NCBI RefSeq assembly: GCF_001443045.1 | Contig: NZ_LKPJ01000003.1 | Location: 287,935-351,934, forward strand | Length of the DNA: 64,000 bases | Source: Burkholderia ambifaria | GTDB taxonomy: Bacteria > Pseudomonadota > Gammaproteobacteria > Burkholderiales > Burkholderiaceae | Reading direction: 5' to 3' | Shown: in pieces, positions 63,962 to 64,000 of the stretch | Numbering within the stretch: the stretch's first letter is position 1 | How the letters are laid out: each line of letters starts with the position of its first letter | Translations under genes and position numbers: made by a program | The notes under the pieces: generated by a model | Told to the model about the DNA's origin: nothing | Seen by the model: the letters and a program-made list of their open reading frames with translations, nothing else | Databases searched by the model: none

Positions 63962-64000
63962 CTACCGACTGAATCGTTTCGGGCTGTAACGAATGTAAGT
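63962..64000 (-). CDS. Possible C-terminal end of the upstream mla operon gene
   Basis: A minus-strand frame open to the edge would encode TYIRYSPKRFSR before a TAG at 63962-63964. In Burkholderia the gene before mlaC is usually mlaA/vacJ or mlaD. Twelve residues are not enough to tell, and the frame could be chance. Confidence 0.3.
   Translation of the reverse strand, partial: TYIRYSPKRFSR

Overview
The window is a high-GC betaproteobacterial chromosome segment of Burkholderia type, most likely Burkholderia cepacia complex chromosome 1. The evidence is the gene order: a tss cluster of the B. cenocepacia BCAL0337-0351 kind, then sspBA, petABC, degQ-like, tatABC and the his operon with murA, bolA and mla genes. 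This is recognised from gene content and order, not from a database search.

Bases 1-15200 hold a type VI secretion cluster. A + strand pair (a fragment of a probable tagF and an OmpA-like tagN-type gene) faces a long minus-strand operon (TPR lipoprotein-tssB-tssC-hcp-tssE-tssF-tssG-tssH-tssA). A divergent + strand operon (tssJ-tssK-tssL) starts from the same intergenic region. Together they supply sheath, inner tube, baseplate, ClpV recycling ATPase and most of the envelope complex. tssM must lie left of the window, and no vgrG, PAAR or effector gene is visible. Bases 15200-18001 are core chromosome with a small hypothetical gene, an orphan cystine/amino-acid-binding lipoprotein-like or periplasmic protein, another small gene and a receiver-less LytTR protein.

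Bases 18232-42489 are an integrated genomic island of about 24 kb in the 3' end of tRNA-Thr(TGT). The intact tRNA and a P4-type integrase are at the right end. A degraded copy of the tRNA 3' end, still followed by a tRNA-type terminator, marks the left end. The left part carries P4-like replication and control genes: a primase/SF3 helicase, an AlpA-type regulator and a candidate origin. The cargo looks like genome defence. Module 1 is a P-loop GTPase-like protein with a PD-(D/E)XK nuclease, which I cannot match to a named system. Module 2 is a SNF2 helicase, a type III Mod methyltransferase and a type III Res helicase-nuclease, preceded by an orphan ParD-like repressor and facing a GHKL-ATPase/nuclease fusion. 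Then come a four-gene overlapping operon ending in a serine recombinase, a zinc-ribbon DUF2628 membrane protein, a large lipoprotein, an XRE regulator and a possible cysteine-peptidase-fold protein.

Bases 42561-64000 are conserved housekeeping genes, nearly all on the minus strand: sspB-sspA, petA-petB-petC (cytochrome bc1), a NIF3 protein, a DegQ/DegS-like protease, tatA-tatB-tatC, a HIT protein, a DUF4870-like membrane protein, the histidine operon hisG-D-C-B-(marC)-H-A-F-I-E with murA and bolA upstream, an ABC-2 exporter pair, and the last genes of an mla phospholipid-transport operon.
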